Shown: positions 6,417 to 14,553 of the stretch, piece after piece
Layout: every line of letters starts with the position of its first letter
Numbering within the stretch: the first letter of the stretch is position 1
Source of the DNA: JAEHDI01 sp035455185
GTDB lineage: Bacteria; Acidobacteriota; Terriglobia; Bryobacterales; Bryobacteraceae
Direction of reading: 5' to 3'
Assembly: GCA_035455185.1 (NCBI GenBank)
Contig: DATIFQ010000346.1
Location: 1 to 42,423 of the forward strand
DNA length: 42,423 nucleotides
The notes under the pieces: generated by a model
What the model was told of the DNA's origin: nothing
What the model saw: the letters and a program-made list of their open reading frames with translations, nothing else
The model's database searches: none
Position numbers and translations under genes: made by a program

Positions 6417-7886
6417 TCACCGCGGAGAGAGCAGAGGGCGCAGAGAGACGGCAAGGACTACTATCGTGATCGTTGCGCAGAGCCAGGCAAACCAGTCACC
6501 AAAGCGAGTATAGAGCGTACGCTCGCCGATGTAGGAGTAGCTCCCGACCAGGGCCGCCTGCTCGTAGGACGGGAGCCGCTCGGAAATTCGGCCAGCGGGG
6601 TCGATGACGGTGGTGACGCCGTTGTTGGTAGCGCGGAGAATCCAGCGGCGGTTTTCGGCTGCCCGCATCCGGGCGATTGTCAAGTGCTGGTCGCGGGCGG
6701 CACTGCGACCGAAATAGCCGTCATTCGAGATGTTGACCAGAACCTCCGCTCCCGCTGCGGCGAAGCGCCGGACGAGGTGCGGGAAGACGGCCTCGTAGCA
6801 GATGAATGAGGCGATCCGATGTCCGTCTGCCTGAAAGACGACCAGCTCCTTACCGGGTTCGAAATCGCCTGCCTCCGACGTAATTCTGTTTACGAAGTCG
6901 AAGAACGGCGGGACAAACTCGCCGAAGGGGACAAGGTAGATCTTGTCGTACCGGCCGGCATACTGCCCATCCGGGCCGAGGAGAACGGCCGAATTCAGCG
7001 GAGCGCCCGCCGGAGTGTGGGCCACAGTCCCGAAGAGGAACCAGGTCCGGGAGAGGCGCGCGAGGTCCATGGTCCTGTCGCGAAACCCCGGATCGTCATA
7101 GAAGTAGAAAGGTGCGGGAACTTCCGGCCAGATCAGAAGCTTTGGCGCGGGCTTCCCAGCATTGAGAACTGCCTGGAGAGACACGTAGGCGAGGCGTTCC
7201 TGGGCCTCTGTGAGGGATTTGCTGGTCCAGTCCTCTGACTCCGAGGCATTCGGCTGGACGAGTACGGCCCGTTCGGCGCCAGGTTGCGCGTCCGGAAGCG
7301 CAGGCAAGAGATACAGGAGCGGCAGCGGGAGCAGCCAGAACAGTTCCCGGCGGCTGCGGCGCAAGGCGACCAGCGCCAGGGCGGCATTCATCATCACGAA
7401 GATGAAAGACAGGCCGTACACCCCGGTGACGGGCGCCAGGCGCATCGGAACGCTCATGTCGATGCCGGCATTTCCGAGGGTCTGCCAGGCGAAGCCGAGG
7501 GGTCCGTGGGTCGCCTCGATCGCCACCCAGAGCGCCGAAACGGCCGGCACGGCGTACCAGCTCCGCATGAGGAGACCCGCCGCCAGCGCGAACACGCCGA
7601 GGTGGACGGCCTTGGCCAGGCAGAACAGCAGAAACGCTCCCCAACTTCCGAACGTACCCATGCCACCGTGGACTTCGAGCACGAACTGAATCCAGTAGCA
7701 GACTCCGAACCAATAAACGATGCCCGCGCCCCAGCCGAGGAGGAAGCGGCGGCCGTGACGCGCTTCGCGTGCGAGTGCAACAAGCAGCGGCGCCAGCGCG
7801 ACGGCTGCAAACAGAGCAACGTCGATTCCCGGGAAGGTCGAAATGAGCAGCGCGGCCGTGAGCAGCGCGAGCAGAGGGTTCAGCAC
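6417..7886 (-). CDS. lnt: Apolipoprotein N-acyltransferase
   Basis: Lnt adds the third acyl chain to the N-terminal cysteine of apolipoproteins in the inner membrane, the last step of lipoprotein maturation and needed for Lol export. The 489-residue protein has an N-terminal region of about six membrane segments (1-200), a periplasmic nitrilase-like domain (about 205-450) and a last membrane segment near 465-485. The catalytic triad is visible: Glu255 in WPEVPAP, Lys315 in YDKIYLVPFGE and Cys363 in CYEAVFP. Its start overlaps the end of lipA by seven bases, so it is probably translated as the last gene of the nfeD-slipin-SPOR-lipA-lnt run. Confidence 0.95.
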   Translation of the reverse strand: MLNPLLALLTAALLISTFPGIDVALFAAVALAPLLVALAREARHGRRFLLGWGAGIVYWFGVCYWIQFVLEVHGGMGTFGSWGAFLLFCLAKAVHLGVFALAAGLLMRSWYAVPAVSALWVAIEATHGPLGFAWQTLGNAGIDMSVPMRLAPVTGVYGLSFIFVMMNAALALVALRRSRRELFWLLPLPLLYLLPALPDAQPGAERAVLVQPNASESEDWTSKSLTEAQERLAYVSLQAVLNAGKPAPKLLIWPEVPAPFYFYDDPGFRDRTMDLARLSRTWFLFGTVAHTPAGAPLNSAVLLGPDGQYAGRYDKIYLVPFGEFVPPFFDFVNRITSEAGDFEPGKELVVFQADGHRIASFICYEAVFPHLVRRFAAAGAEVLVNISNDGYFGRSAARDQHLTIARMRAAENRRWILRATNNGVTTVIDPAGRISERLPSYEQAALVGSYSYIGERTLYTRFGDWFAWLCATITIVVLAVSLRPLLSPR

Positions 7887-8800
7887 GACGGCGCGCCGGC
7901 CTCCGTGCTCACGACGTCCGCCATGTAGGAACTCCGCACAAACGGCCCGCTGAAGACCATGCGGAAACCGTGCGCGAGACCGTAGTCACGCCACGCATCG
8001 AATTGTCGCGGCGCAATGTATTCCGCCACGGGGAGATTGCGGCGAGTGGGCTGAAGGTACTGTCCGATGGTTACGATGTCCACGCCGGCGCCGAGCAGGT
8101 CGCGGAGAAGAGCTTCGACCTCGTCCGGCGTTTCACCGAGTCCGGCCATCAAGCCGGACTTGGTCAGCAGGCCGGGCTTGTATTGATGGGCGAACTGGAG
8201 GACATCCAGCGAGCGTGCGTAGTCGGCTTGCGGGCGGACGCGGCGGTAGAGGCGGGGCACCGTTTCCACATTGTGGTTGAAGACGTCAGGGCCGGCGTCG
8301 AGGACGCGGGCGACCGCATCGAGATCGCCGCAGAAATCGGGCGTCAGCACCTCGATGCGAGCGGCGGGCAATGCGGCCCGGACTTCCCGAACGGTTTCGG
8401 CCCATTGGACGGCGCCGCCGTCGTGAAGATCATCGCGGTTCACGCTGGTGAGGACGACATAGCGAAGGCGCATCCGCGCGGCCATGCGGGCGACGTTGGC
8501 CGGTTCGTCCGGATCCAGATTGAACTCGTGTTTTCCGGGAGAACCTTTCGGCACGGAGCAAAATCCGCAACCGCGCGTGCACAGATTGCCGAGAATCATG
8601 AAGGTCGCCGTGCCCCGGTGGAAGCACTCATGGATATTCGGGCAGCGCGCGGATTCACAAACGGTGTGCAGGTTTAACGATCGTAGGCCCCGCTTGAGCG
8701 AGGTGACCGACGGAAAGCGGGTCTCGGACTTACGGAGCCAGTCAGGCAGACGGGGCCTCGCCGCGGCGGACGCGGCGATCTGGACCAGGGATTCCGGCAC
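7880..8800 (-). CDS. lipA: Lipoyl synthase
   Basis: LipA inserts two sulfurs into protein-bound octanoyl groups to make lipoyl cofactors for 2-oxoacid dehydrogenases. The 306-residue protein shows both cluster motifs: the auxiliary cluster C48-ESAR-C53-PNIHE-C59 and the radical SAM motif C74-TRG-C78-GF-C81. The family blocks CFHRGTATFMILG and VFNHNVET are also present. The start is GTG 8800, three bases after the stop of the SPOR gene (TGAGGC before GTG). No lipB lies next to it. Pairing with lnt instead is a neighbourhood fact, not a known functional link. Confidence 0.95.
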   Translation of the reverse strand: MPESLVQIAASAAARPRLPDWLRKSETRFPSVTSLKRGLRSLNLHTVCESARCPNIHECFHRGTATFMILGNLCTRGCGFCSVPKGSPGKHEFNLDPDEPANVARMAARMRLRYVVLTSVNRDDLHDGGAVQWAETVREVRAALPAARIEVLTPDFCGDLDAVARVLDAGPDVFNHNVETVPRLYRRVRPQADYARSLDVLQFAHQYKPGLLTKSGLMAGLGETPDEVEALLRDLLGAGVDIVTIGQYLQPTRRNLPVAEYIAPRQFDAWRDYGLAHGFRMVFSGPFVRSSYMADVVSTEAGAPSC

Positions 8801-8803
8801 GCC

Positions 8804-9361
8804 TCAATATTTTCGCACGAGGGGTTTGAAGCCCGCCGCTTCCAGACCCTCGCGCATTCTTGTAATCGCGTCAGCATCAGCCACCGGTCCGACGAGCACA
8901 CGGAACACAGGTTCGGTAGGATGCGGGGCAATGATACTCGGAAAACCCTTCTTCTTCAGGACGTCGGCCACGACTTCCGCTTCCGGGCGTTTGACGGCAG
9001 CAACTTGAAGGTAGGTCTTGCCGGGAACCGGCTCCAATTCGGAGACGGGCGGAGGAACCGTCCGTTTCGGTTGTGTCACGGTCGGAGGTTCCGGCTGCCG
9101 CTGGGCCACGGTGGGCGCAGCCTCGGCCGGCGGTGATGCGCGCGTCGGAATCGGCTGGTCGGGAAAGGAGGAGACGGAGCCGGCGGGCGCTTTGGGCGCC
9201 TCTGGCTGGGTAGCCATAGCGGCAGACGGGCCAGCGCTCCGCCCGAGGACATAGCCCATGGTGAAGAACACCCCGAGCAGGATGACCACGATGAAAAAAA
9301 TGCTGAGCAACTGCTTGTTGCCGAGCATTACTTCGAACTCTCCGTCCTGGTTCTTTAACAT
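8804..9361 (-). CDS. SPOR-domain membrane protein
   Basis: This 185-residue bitopic protein has a cytoplasmic N-terminus, a membrane segment at about 18-40 (LLSIFFIVVILLGVFFTMGY), a proline-rich periplasmic linker (about 45-110) and a C-terminal SPOR domain (about 113-185, starting KTYLQVAAVKRPEAE and ending GFKPLVRKY). SPOR domains bind peptidoglycan lacking stem peptides at division sites in FtsN, DamX and relatives. The identity of this member is open. AAGGA 8 bases before ATG 9361 supports that start over the internal ATG at residue 12. It lies 3 bases upstream of lipA and 57 bases after the slipin gene. Confidence 0.85.
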   Translation of the reverse strand: MLKNQDGEFEVMLGNKQLLSIFFIVVILLGVFFTMGYVLGRSAGPSAAMATQPEAPKAPAGSVSSFPDQPIPTRASPPAEAAPTVAQRQPEPPTVTQPKRTVPPPVSELEPVPGKTYLQVAAVKRPEAEVVADVLKKKGFPSIIAPHPTEPVFRVLVGPVADADAITRMREGLEAAGFKPLVRKY

Positions 9362-9418
9362 AGAGCTTCCTTCGAGGGTACTCCAACAGCACCCGGAGGT
9401 TCAGTTGGGCCGCTGGCC

Positions 9419-10207
9419 TTATGACTGTGCCGGCCGCTCGGCGGCTTTCACAGCCTTGTCGAGCATGGCGTTGATCGACGAGAAGATGTCGATCGGAATC
9501 GGGAAGACCACCGTAGTGTTCTTCTCCTGGCCGATCTCGACCAACGTCTGCAGATAGCGCAACTGGATGGCGGCCGGCTGCTTCTGGATGAGCTCCGCGG
9601 CCATCGCCAGCCGTTCGGCGGCGAGGTACTCGCCTTCGGCGTGAATGATCTTGGCACGGCGCTCGCGCTCGGCCTCGGCCTGGCGCGCGATGGCGCGGAT
9701 CATCTGCTCCGGCAGGTCCACCTGTTTCACTTCAACCATGGTCACTTTGACGCCCCACGGCTCGGTGTGCTGATCCAGGACTCCCTGAAGCCGGACATTG
9801 AGCTTTTGCCGCTGGCTGAGGAGGTCGTCCAGTTCCACTTCGCCAAGCACGCTACGGAGGGTCGTCTGAGCGAGCTGGGAAGTGGCATAGCGGAAGTTCT
9901 CGACTTCGATGACCGCCTTGGTCGGATCGATCACTCGGAAGTAGATCACGGCGTTGACCTTGACGGTGACGTTGTCGCGGGTGACAAGATCCTGAGGCGG
10001 GACCTCGAGCGCCTCCAGCCGAAGCGAGACTCGTACGATTCGGTCGATCGGCGCAAAGACGAGGATGATGCCCGGACCCTTGGGTTTGGGCAGGACGCGG
10101 CCGAGCCTGAAGATGACGCCACGCTCATATTCGGCGAGGATCTTGATGGCGGAAAGCAGGTACAGGACGACGATTACCAACGCGATGATGGTCGGGTCGA
10201 GCAGCAT
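9419..10207 (-). CDS. Slipin (SPFH/stomatin-like protein)
   Basis: This 262-residue SPFH protein has one N-terminal membrane segment (about 4-24) and the slipin core: YERGVIFRLGRV, GPGIILVFAPIDRI, VTVKVNAVIYFRV, RSVLGEVELDDLL and EVKQVDLPEQM. A charged coiled-coil follows (RQAEAERERRAKIIHAEGE). Slipins oligomerise in membrane microdomains and in prokaryotes are typically encoded with NfeD, whose protease domain can cut slipin's C-terminal hydrophobic tail. That pairing holds here: nfeD lies 18 bases upstream. GGGAGG sits 6 bases before ATG 10207. Confidence 0.94.
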   Translation of the reverse strand: MLLDPTIIALVIVVLYLLSAIKILAEYERGVIFRLGRVLPKPKGPGIILVFAPIDRIVRVSLRLEALEVPPQDLVTRDNVTVKVNAVIYFRVIDPTKAVIEVENFRYATSQLAQTTLRSVLGEVELDDLLSQRQKLNVRLQGVLDQHTEPWGVKVTMVEVKQVDLPEQMIRAIARQAEAERERRAKIIHAEGEYLAAERLAMAAELIQKQPAAIQLRYLQTLVEIGQEKNTTVVFPIPIDIFSSINAMLDKAVKAAERPAQS

Positions 10208-10225
10208 GGCAACCTCCCGAAGTTT

Positions 10226-11497
10226 CTATTTGGGCTCCACTTTGAGGATCAATCCTTCGATGGAAACAACTCGGACGCGGGCGCCGGCCTCCAGCGGGCG
10301 GGTAGACTCGGCGTCCCAGAATTCTCCATGAACGAAAACTTTTCCGGACGGCGCCAAAGGCGTGTGGGCGACGCCCAGCTCTCCGACCATCCCGGCCGTG
10401 CCCGTTACGACCTTGCAGGCACGGGCGCGCAAGATGAGTGTAAGGAGAAAGACTGTGATGAGAGTAAACGGAAGAGCCAACGCGATGGCCGTGCTCAGAT
10501 GAACACGCATCTCGGGGAGCGGGCTGTCGACGAGCAGCACGGCGCCAAGGACCATGGCGACGGCGCCCCCGGCGCCGAGAATTCCGTGAGATGCCAGCTT
10601 GGCTTCGAGGACGAAGAGCGCTACCGAGAGGACCAGAAGCGCAACCCCAATCCAGTTGATTGGGAGTACGGACAAGGCCGATAGCCCGAGCAGAACCAGA
10701 ATGCCTCCCGCCACTCCCGGCAGAATCAGGCCGGGCGAGCTGAATTCGATATAGACGCCTAGTGCGCCGAGCACGAGCAGCACTAAGGCGATGTTCGGAT
10801 CGCTGATCGATTTCACCAGGCGCTCGCGGCGGTTAAGTTGATAGTTTTCGACGGTGGCGCCGGAGAGCTTCAATGCCTGTTTGCGGCCATCGAATCGGGT
10901 AATCTCCCGCCCGTCCAGCGTGGCGAGGAGCGCCGCGTCGTTCTTGGCGACGAGATCGATCAGCTTGTTTTCGAGGGCTTCCCGTTCAGTGAACGACTTG
11001 GCCTCCAGGACAGCTTTTTCCGCCAGCGCGGCGTTACGGCCTCGCTTTTCGGCGAGGCTGCGAAGGGATGCGGCGGCGTCGCTTTCCACCTTTTTTCGCA
11101 TGGTGGGGTCCAACTCCCGGCCAAGAACGACCGGGGAGGCCGCACCGGTATTGGTACCGGGCGCCATGGCGGCGATGTCGCCGGCCAGCAGGAGGAAGAA
11201 GCCGGCGGAGGCCGCCCGGCCACCGCTGGGTGTCACGAACGTCACCACGGGAACCGGCGAGGCCACGATCTTCTCGATGGTCTCCCGGGTCGCATCCATC
11301 AGCCCGCCGGGCGTGTTGAGCCGGATCAGGACTACGGCGGCGTTTTCGGTCTTGGCGCGGTCGAGGGCGTGAGAGACGATGTCGACGGTGACGGGGTGAA
11401 CGACAGAGTCGATATCGACAGTGAGGACCACGGGGGCGCCGGAGGCGACCTGTCCGGCGACAAAGGCGAGCAGCCCGATGGCGGATATCCGCATCAA
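10226..11497 (-). CDS. NfeD-family membrane serine protease (long form)
   Basis: This 423-residue long-form NfeD (class 1b) has a signal peptide (about 1-20), a ClpP-like protease domain (about 22-220), about four membrane segments (230-340) and a C-terminal OB-fold-like NfeD domain (about 360-423, GMVGELGVAHTPLAPSGKV to LKVEPK). The ClpP-like features are IRLNTPGGLMDATRETI and the nucleophile Ser97 in GGRAASAGFF. A lysine pair at about 135-136 is in the place of the partner Lys of archaeal PH1510. It probably processes slipin. A TATAGT box 12 bases before the ATG and GAGGA 7 bases before it make this the likely head of the five-gene minus-strand operon. Confidence 0.93.
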   Translation of the reverse strand: MMRISAIGLLAFVAGQVASGAPVVLTVDIDSVVHPVTVDIVSHALDRAKTENAAVVLIRLNTPGGLMDATRETIEKIVASPVPVVTFVTPSGGRAASAGFFLLLAGDIAAMAPGTNTGAASPVVLGRELDPTMRKKVESDAAASLRSLAEKRGRNAALAEKAVLEAKSFTEREALENKLIDLVAKNDAALLATLDGREITRFDGRKQALKLSGATVENYQLNRRERLVKSISDPNIALVLLVLGALGVYIEFSSPGLILPGVAGGILVLLGLSALSVLPINWIGVALLVLSVALFVLEAKLASHGILGAGGAVAMVLGAVLLVDSPLPEMRVHLSTAIALALPFTLITVFLLTLILRARACKVVTGTAGMVGELGVAHTPLAPSGKVFVHGEFWDAESTRPLEAGARVRVVSIEGLILKVEPK

Positions 11498-11574
11498 ACC
11501 ATCCTCACTATATCACCGCGGGAGTGAGAAGGCACGGAAAACCGATAGTACGCCAAATGTGTGTGGCCAGAATT

Positions 11575-11650
11575 TGGAGGCGCGGATCGGACTCGAACCG
11601 ATGATCGCGGTTTTGCAGACCGCTGCGTTAGCCAGCTTCGCCACCGCGCC
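11575..11650 (-). tRNA. tRNA-Cys (GCA)
   Basis: The full cloverleaf reads on the minus strand: acceptor GGCGCGG/CCGCGCC, anticodon stem GCGGT/ACCGC with loop CTGCAAA (anticodon GCA), and T arm ATCGG/CCGAT with TTCGAGT. Discriminator T is followed by an encoded CCA (11577-11575). It lies just upstream of the nfeD operon. Confidence 0.96.
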
Positions 11651-11768
11651 GTGATTACCATCGTAGCTCATGTCATGCAGCCTCGATCAGTCCCCGCACG
11701 CCCCAGATGTGATCCGCGACGCCCGCCACAGACTTAGCTCACTACCGAAAACCGCAAAGAAGCCGGTG

Positions 11769-11798
11769 TTGCCCGGCGGTGGCGAAGGCCACTAGAAT
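11769..11798 (+). promoter_or_regulatory. Candidate sigma-70 promoter for the JAMM operon
   Basis: TTGCCC (11769-11774), an 18-base spacer and TAGAAT (11793-11798) give four-of-six and five-of-six matches to the sigma-70 hexamers. It lies about 115 bases before the first gene of the plus-strand pair. The rest of the 264-base gap from tRNA-Cys shows nothing else convincing. Confidence 0.4.
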
Positions 11799-11914
11799 GA
11801 GAGGTCTGCCAGTAGATCCGATGCTGCTTCAGCGGAGTTTACTTACTTCTTCTGCCCGTGTTTCGGCTGCCTTGCCGGAGCGACATCCCGCGGGTCCCGG
11901 AGCGTTGGTCTGAC

Positions 11915-12253
11915 ATGCGTCCCGCTTCCCTCCGGTTAGGCCTTGTCTTGGAATTTCTGCTAGCGATTCTCGCCGTGTTCGTCCTGTGGGGGCAGGTCGG
12001 GGGCCAGGAGCATTTGGATTACATGCCATGGTACTGGAAGCTTGTTCCCGCGCTGGGTTTGGCGTTTGCAGCGGTACAGGCGACGGCGGCGGCCCTCGAA
12101 GCCGAGAACCCCTGGAACCGCAAGACCCTGACGTGGCTGGCGGCCGTGGCGGCGTGGATGGTCTTGATAGGCGCCGTCACCTACTACTATCACGTGACGG
12201 AACCCGTGGAGGAGGAAGAGGAGGCAGCAATCGAAAGCGCCCGCCAGTTATGA
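11915..12253 (+). CDS. Small membrane protein, unknown function
   Basis: This 112-residue protein has about three hydrophobic segments (roughly 8-26, 40-58 and 73-92) and an acidic C-terminal tail (EPVEEEEEAAIESARQL). I recognise no family. The chosen ATG opens on the first hydrophobic helix; an upstream in-frame ATG at 11858 would add 19 residues of non-membrane sequence. The Shine-Dalgarno sequence is weak. Its stop overlaps the next start as ATGA, so it is translationally coupled to the JAMM-like protein, and the two products may form a membrane complex (inference). Confidence 0.7.
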   Translation: MRPASLRLGLVLEFLLAILAVFVLWGQVGGQEHLDYMPWYWKLVPALGLAFAAVQATAAALEAENPWNRKTLTWLAAVAAWMVLIGAVTYYYHVTEPVEEEEEAAIESARQL

Positions 12254-13308
12254 GCGCACCGAACACAGATCACGAAACCGGCCACTGGCGTAACGAAGGA
12301 TATCCGTGGACAATCGAGTACCCTCGCGCGCTGATGGACCGCATCCGTTCGGCGGCGCTTGACGGGTTCTTCCGGATCCCCCGCGGGGGCGTCGAAGTCG
12401 GTGGGGTGCTGTTCGGCAACCGGAATGGCAAGTTGATCCGCATCCAGGCGTTCCGCCCGTTAGAGTGCGAGTATGCGACCGGCCCTTCGTTCGTGTTGTC
12501 CGAAAAGGACCGCCGGAATTTGAAGGAACTACTCGCCGGCGCCGGCAGCGACCCGGAACTGGCTGGCATGGTTGCCCTCGGCTGGTACCACACGCGTACG
12601 CGAAGCGAGGTCTTTCTGTCTGAGGCCGACATCGAGATCTACGATCAGTTTTTCCCCGAGCCGTGGCAGGTTTCGTTGATCGTGCGTCCGGAGAGGATCA
12701 AACCGACCCGGGCTGGTTTCTTCCTCCGCGAGAACAACGGAAGCATGCGCGGCGAATCAAGTCCACAGGAGTTCATCTTAGAGCCGTCGGTCAGGCAGGC
12801 ACGGCCGTCGGCTGCGGCGGTTGAGGATGACGGCAGGGCCACGGTGCCGGAGGAGGAATCCGATCTGCCAGCGTTGCACCGGCCCGAGAGCCGGCAGTGG
12901 CCGGACTGGTTGATCTTTACGGCGGCCCTGCTGCTGTTTCTGGCCGGAGCAGGGTTGTTGTCGTCATCATGGTGGCCGAAATCGGCGGCGCCGTTGTCCT
13001 TGCGGCTGATCGACCACTCTGGCCAGCTCGAGGTACAGTGGGCCCAGTCCGCGGACGAGGCCCGCGATGCCGAGAGCGGCTCACTGGAGATCATTGACGG
13101 GGAGAAGCGGACCCGGCTCGAACTGACCGGCGGGCAACTTCGCCTGGGCAGTCTGACATACGAGCGACGGTCAGGAACGGTCTACGTGACGCTGCGGGTG
13201 AGGCGCGCAGGCAAGGACGCGAGCGAGGCGTACGCACAATTTGTGGGAGAAACCATGGAAGAGGCTCCCCCCTGGCCGAAGAACTTGGCCCCGTCCGTTC
13301 CGGAGTAA
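12250..13308 (+). CDS. Membrane-anchored JAB/MPN (JAMM-like) protein
   Basis: This 352-residue protein has a JAB/MPN (Prok-JAB) domain at about 25-165, a polar linker, one membrane segment near 221-241 and a beta-rich C-terminal domain of about 110 residues outside the membrane. JAMM enzymes are zinc isopeptidases or proteases with Glu, HxH and SxxD. Here Glu49 sits in EVGGVLFG, His114 in GWYHTRTRSE, and S124-EA-D127 in FLSEAD with the correct spacing. The second His of HxH is Arg116 (codon CGT). Loss of one zinc ligand suggests an inactive or altered enzyme. The start ATG 12250 overlaps the previous stop. No ubiquitin-like or E1-like gene is nearby. Confidence 0.82.
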   Translation: MSAPNTDHETGHWRNEGYPWTIEYPRALMDRIRSAALDGFFRIPRGGVEVGGVLFGNRNGKLIRIQAFRPLECEYATGPSFVLSEKDRRNLKELLAGAGSDPELAGMVALGWYHTRTRSEVFLSEADIEIYDQFFPEPWQVSLIVRPERIKPTRAGFFLRENNGSMRGESSPQEFILEPSVRQARPSAAAVEDDGRATVPEEESDLPALHRPESRQWPDWLIFTAALLLFLAGAGLLSSSWWPKSAAPLSLRLIDHSGQLEVQWAQSADEARDAESGSLEIIDGEKRTRLELTGGQLRLGSLTYERRSGTVYVTLRVRRAGKDASEAYAQFVGETMEEAPPWPKNLAPSVPE

Positions 13309-13328
13309 GTCGCCGAGGTTCTTTCGGC

Positions 13329-14516
13329 CTATTTTGAGCCGCGCTCGCCCAAGTTCCGGATCCTGCTTTCGTAAGGCTCCAAGGGAGGCAGCCCGGGGAG
13401 CGGCGGCACCTGATACCAGTACGCAGTGGCGCAGACATCCATGGGCGCCTCGAAGTTCCGCCATTCACGGTCCTTGCCGTCAAAGTCCGAGGGATCGAAG
13501 CGACGGTGTCCATTCACCAGCTCCGGATAGTCGCGAGCAGAAAGTTTCCGCAAGTCCTCCACCGTCGCGCCGGCCATCTGCTGTAAGGTGACGCGGATGC
13601 CCTTGCGGAAATACACCGTGTCGGGGATGTGATAGCGATAGAAACCCCAAACCCCGTCCTCTTTCTCCGAGAGCAGACAGCCCTGGTACTGGTGGCTGAA
13701 CTTCCCCAAACCCCACGCCGATCCGACCAGGTCCTCCGTTCCGGTTCCGACCATAGTCGGGAACTCCCGATCGTCATCAACAAAGATCTTCAGTTCGCCC
13801 TCACCGAACCAGAACGGCTCGCCGTAGGGAGAAACAGGGCGGATGCCAACGTTGCTTCCGAGGTATCTGCCTTCTCCTTCGATCCGAGGGAGAATTTCGA
13901 AGTCCCGTTTTGGAGTTGTGGGGTTCTCCCGACGGTAGCTCGCGAGAAAATAGGCGAGCTTCTCTGGGTGCTTATCGCCGACGGTCGCTTCGATGTCATA
14001 GAAGAAATCCGGAACGTCTACCGGCGCTTGATTCTCGACAACAACGCGAGCGCTCTTCTTGAACGGCATCGGGACGAAGGAGTTGAAGGACCTGGCTTCT
14101 GGATTGGAAAAAAGTGCCGACTCGAACTTGACCTGGCGGGCGAACGGGATTCCGAAGAAATCCTGTAGCGGTGCCTGGACGGCAGGCTGTTCGGAGCCGT
14201 CCCAGTAGATGCGAACCACCATTCCACGAAGGAACTCGGTTTTGCCTCGCAGCGTGCACCATATTCTCCGAATCGTTCCGGGGCCCGTCACATCCGCAAG
14301 AACGACGGTTTCGCCCGCCTTGATTGCACGAGACGGAGCTCCCTTGCGGCCCTCGTTGGCTTTGCCGCCTTGGCCTCTGATGCCGCCGGGATTCTCGAAT
14401 GAGTACCACCTGGTTTCGACGCCAGGCGGCAGGTCATACAGATTCTGCGAAGGTGCCAGGACCGGAAAAGCGAGCAGGAATAGCAGGGTAGTAGATATTC
14501 GACGAGTCATGTGCAT
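13329..14516 (-). CDS. Exported DUF2961 protein (GH172 family)
   Basis: This protein of about 395 residues has a signal peptide (about 1-23, cleaving near APSQ) and a full DUF2961 domain. Characterised GH172 members act on difructose dianhydride or alpha-D-fructo- or arabinofuranosides. Family blocks are ENPGGIRGQGGKA near the N-terminus, GPGTIRRIWCTL, FFGIPF, PMPFKKSARV, FWFGEGELKIFVDDD and TMVGTGTEDLVGSAWG. The last two carry the acidic residues of the expected catalytic pair. The start may be 14516 or the ATG two codons in. It follows the metallophosphoesterase gene by 37 bases on the same strand, with a short perfect hairpin (CGACTTCGCAAGTCG) in the gap. Confidence 0.88.
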   Translation of the reverse strand: MHMTRRISTTLLFLLAFPVLAPSQNLYDLPPGVETRWYSFENPGGIRGQGGKANEGRKGAPSRAIKAGETVVLADVTGPGTIRRIWCTLRGKTEFLRGMVVRIYWDGSEQPAVQAPLQDFFGIPFARQVKFESALFSNPEARSFNSFVPMPFKKSARVVVENQAPVDVPDFFYDIEATVGDKHPEKLAYFLASYRRENPTTPKRDFEILPRIEGEGRYLGSNVGIRPVSPYGEPFWFGEGELKIFVDDDREFPTMVGTGTEDLVGSAWGLGKFSHQYQGCLLSEKEDGVWGFYRYHIPDTVYFRKGIRVTLQQMAGATVEDLRKLSARDYPELVNGHRRFDPSDFDGKDREWRNFEAPMDVCATAYWYQVPPLPGLPPLEPYESRIRNLGERGSK

Positions 14517-14553
14517 TTCAAGTTTACCGACTTGCGAAGTCGCAGGCGCGCTT

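Noticed and set aside
11797..11913. A 38-codon frame ending just before the small membrane protein gene, as a possible leader peptide
   Set aside because: No ribosome site, no run of regulatory codons and no alternative hairpins; a chance frame is more likely.
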